Source of the DNA: Bacteroidota bacterium
Lineage (GTDB): Bacteria > Bacteroidota > Bacteroidia > Bacteroidales > Paludibacteraceae
Assembly: GCA_023391625.1 (NCBI GenBank)
Contig: JAEWAN010000011.1
Location: forward strand, 1-15,235
DNA length: 15,235 bases
Direction: 5' to 3'
Part shown: positions 15,125 to 15,235 of the stretch, piece by piece
Layout: each line of letters begins with the position of its first letter
How positions within the stretch are numbered: position 1 is the stretch's first letter
The notes under the pieces: generated by a model
Told to the model about the DNA's origin: nothing
The model's input: only the letters and a program-made list of their open reading frames with translations
The model's database searches: none
Position numbers and translations under genes: made by a program

Positions 15125-15235
15125 ACAACGAAGAGTTTGATCCTGGCTCAGGATGAACGCTAGCGACAGGCCTAACACATGCAAGTCGAGGGGCAGCGGG
15201 GTTTAGCAATAGACCGCCGGCGACCGGCGCACGGG
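15125..15235 (+). rRNA. rrs: 16S ribosomal RNA, 5' end (partial)
   Basis: AGAGTTTGATCCTGGCTCAG (15132-15151) is the universal 16S 5' segment, followed by GATGAACGCTAGCGACAGGC and AACACATGCAAGTCGAGGGG. By alignment of AGAGTTTG with E. coli position 8, the mature 5' end is near 15125. The gene runs off the right edge. The GCGGGGTTTAGCAATAGACC region and the CGGCGACCGGCGCACGGG that follows are Bacteroidales-like. The exact family cannot be fixed from ~110 bases by eye, though Odoribacteraceae would fit. Confidence 0.97.

Noticed and set aside
1..15235. CRISPR arrays, insertion sequences, tRNA genes and prophage genes.
   Set aside because: No regularly spaced repeats, transposase or integrase frames, or cloverleaf-like sequences were seen anywhere in the window.

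Overview
The window is from a member of the Bacteroidota, most probably the Bacteroidales. Promoter-like sites follow the TTTG-N19-TAnnTTTG form of that phylum, starts lack clear Shine-Dalgarno sequences, and intergenic DNA is long and AT-rich. Three genes end in type IX secretion (T9SS) sorting domains, and there is a one-piece hybrid two-component regulator (HTCS). The right edge enters a 16S rRNA gene whose first ~110 bases look Bacteroidales-like. An Odoribacter/Butyricimonas relative would fit from memory, but no alignment was possible.

Layout, left to right. (1) 1-200 is the 3' end of a plus-strand gene encoding a T9SS-type C-terminal domain. (2) 245-3580 (+) encodes a 1111-residue secreted protein with an IgGFc-binding-like N-terminus, Ig/PKD-like domains, a jelly-roll-like module and a T9SS-type C-terminus; a strong terminator follows. 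(3) 3643-4519 holds no recognisable gene. (4) 4587-7454 (-) encodes a 955-residue secreted protein with a beta-solenoid-like N-terminus, a long helical FIVAR-like repeat region and a T9SS-type C-terminus. (5) 7907-12043 (+), divergent from it, encodes a complete HTCS regulator. (6) A 325-base convergent spacer contains four inverted repeats. (7) 12369-13487 (-) encodes a GH43-like lipoprotein. (8) From 13488 to 15124 there is a long structured leader for the GH43 gene, an AT-rich gap, three tandem rRNA promoters and the rRNA leader, then 16S from about 15125.

The main finding links the accessory genes. The minus-strand solenoid/FIVAR gene and the minus-strand GH43 gene lie on opposite sides of the HTCS gene. 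Upstream of each is a related ~90-bp promoter module (7503-7592 and 13844-13933). Each has a TAnnTTTG-type -7 box, a (T/C)(T/C)GAAAA half-site repeated at 11 bp, and a CGGTAATAATT block. All parts sit at identical spacing, a constant offset of 6341 bp. This suggests the two genes are co-regulated, with the HTCS between them as the obvious candidate regulator. If so, this is a small carbohydrate-sensing locus with a T9SS surface protein and a divergent GH43 enzyme in place of the usual SusC/SusD pair. The regulatory link is inferred from sequence only.
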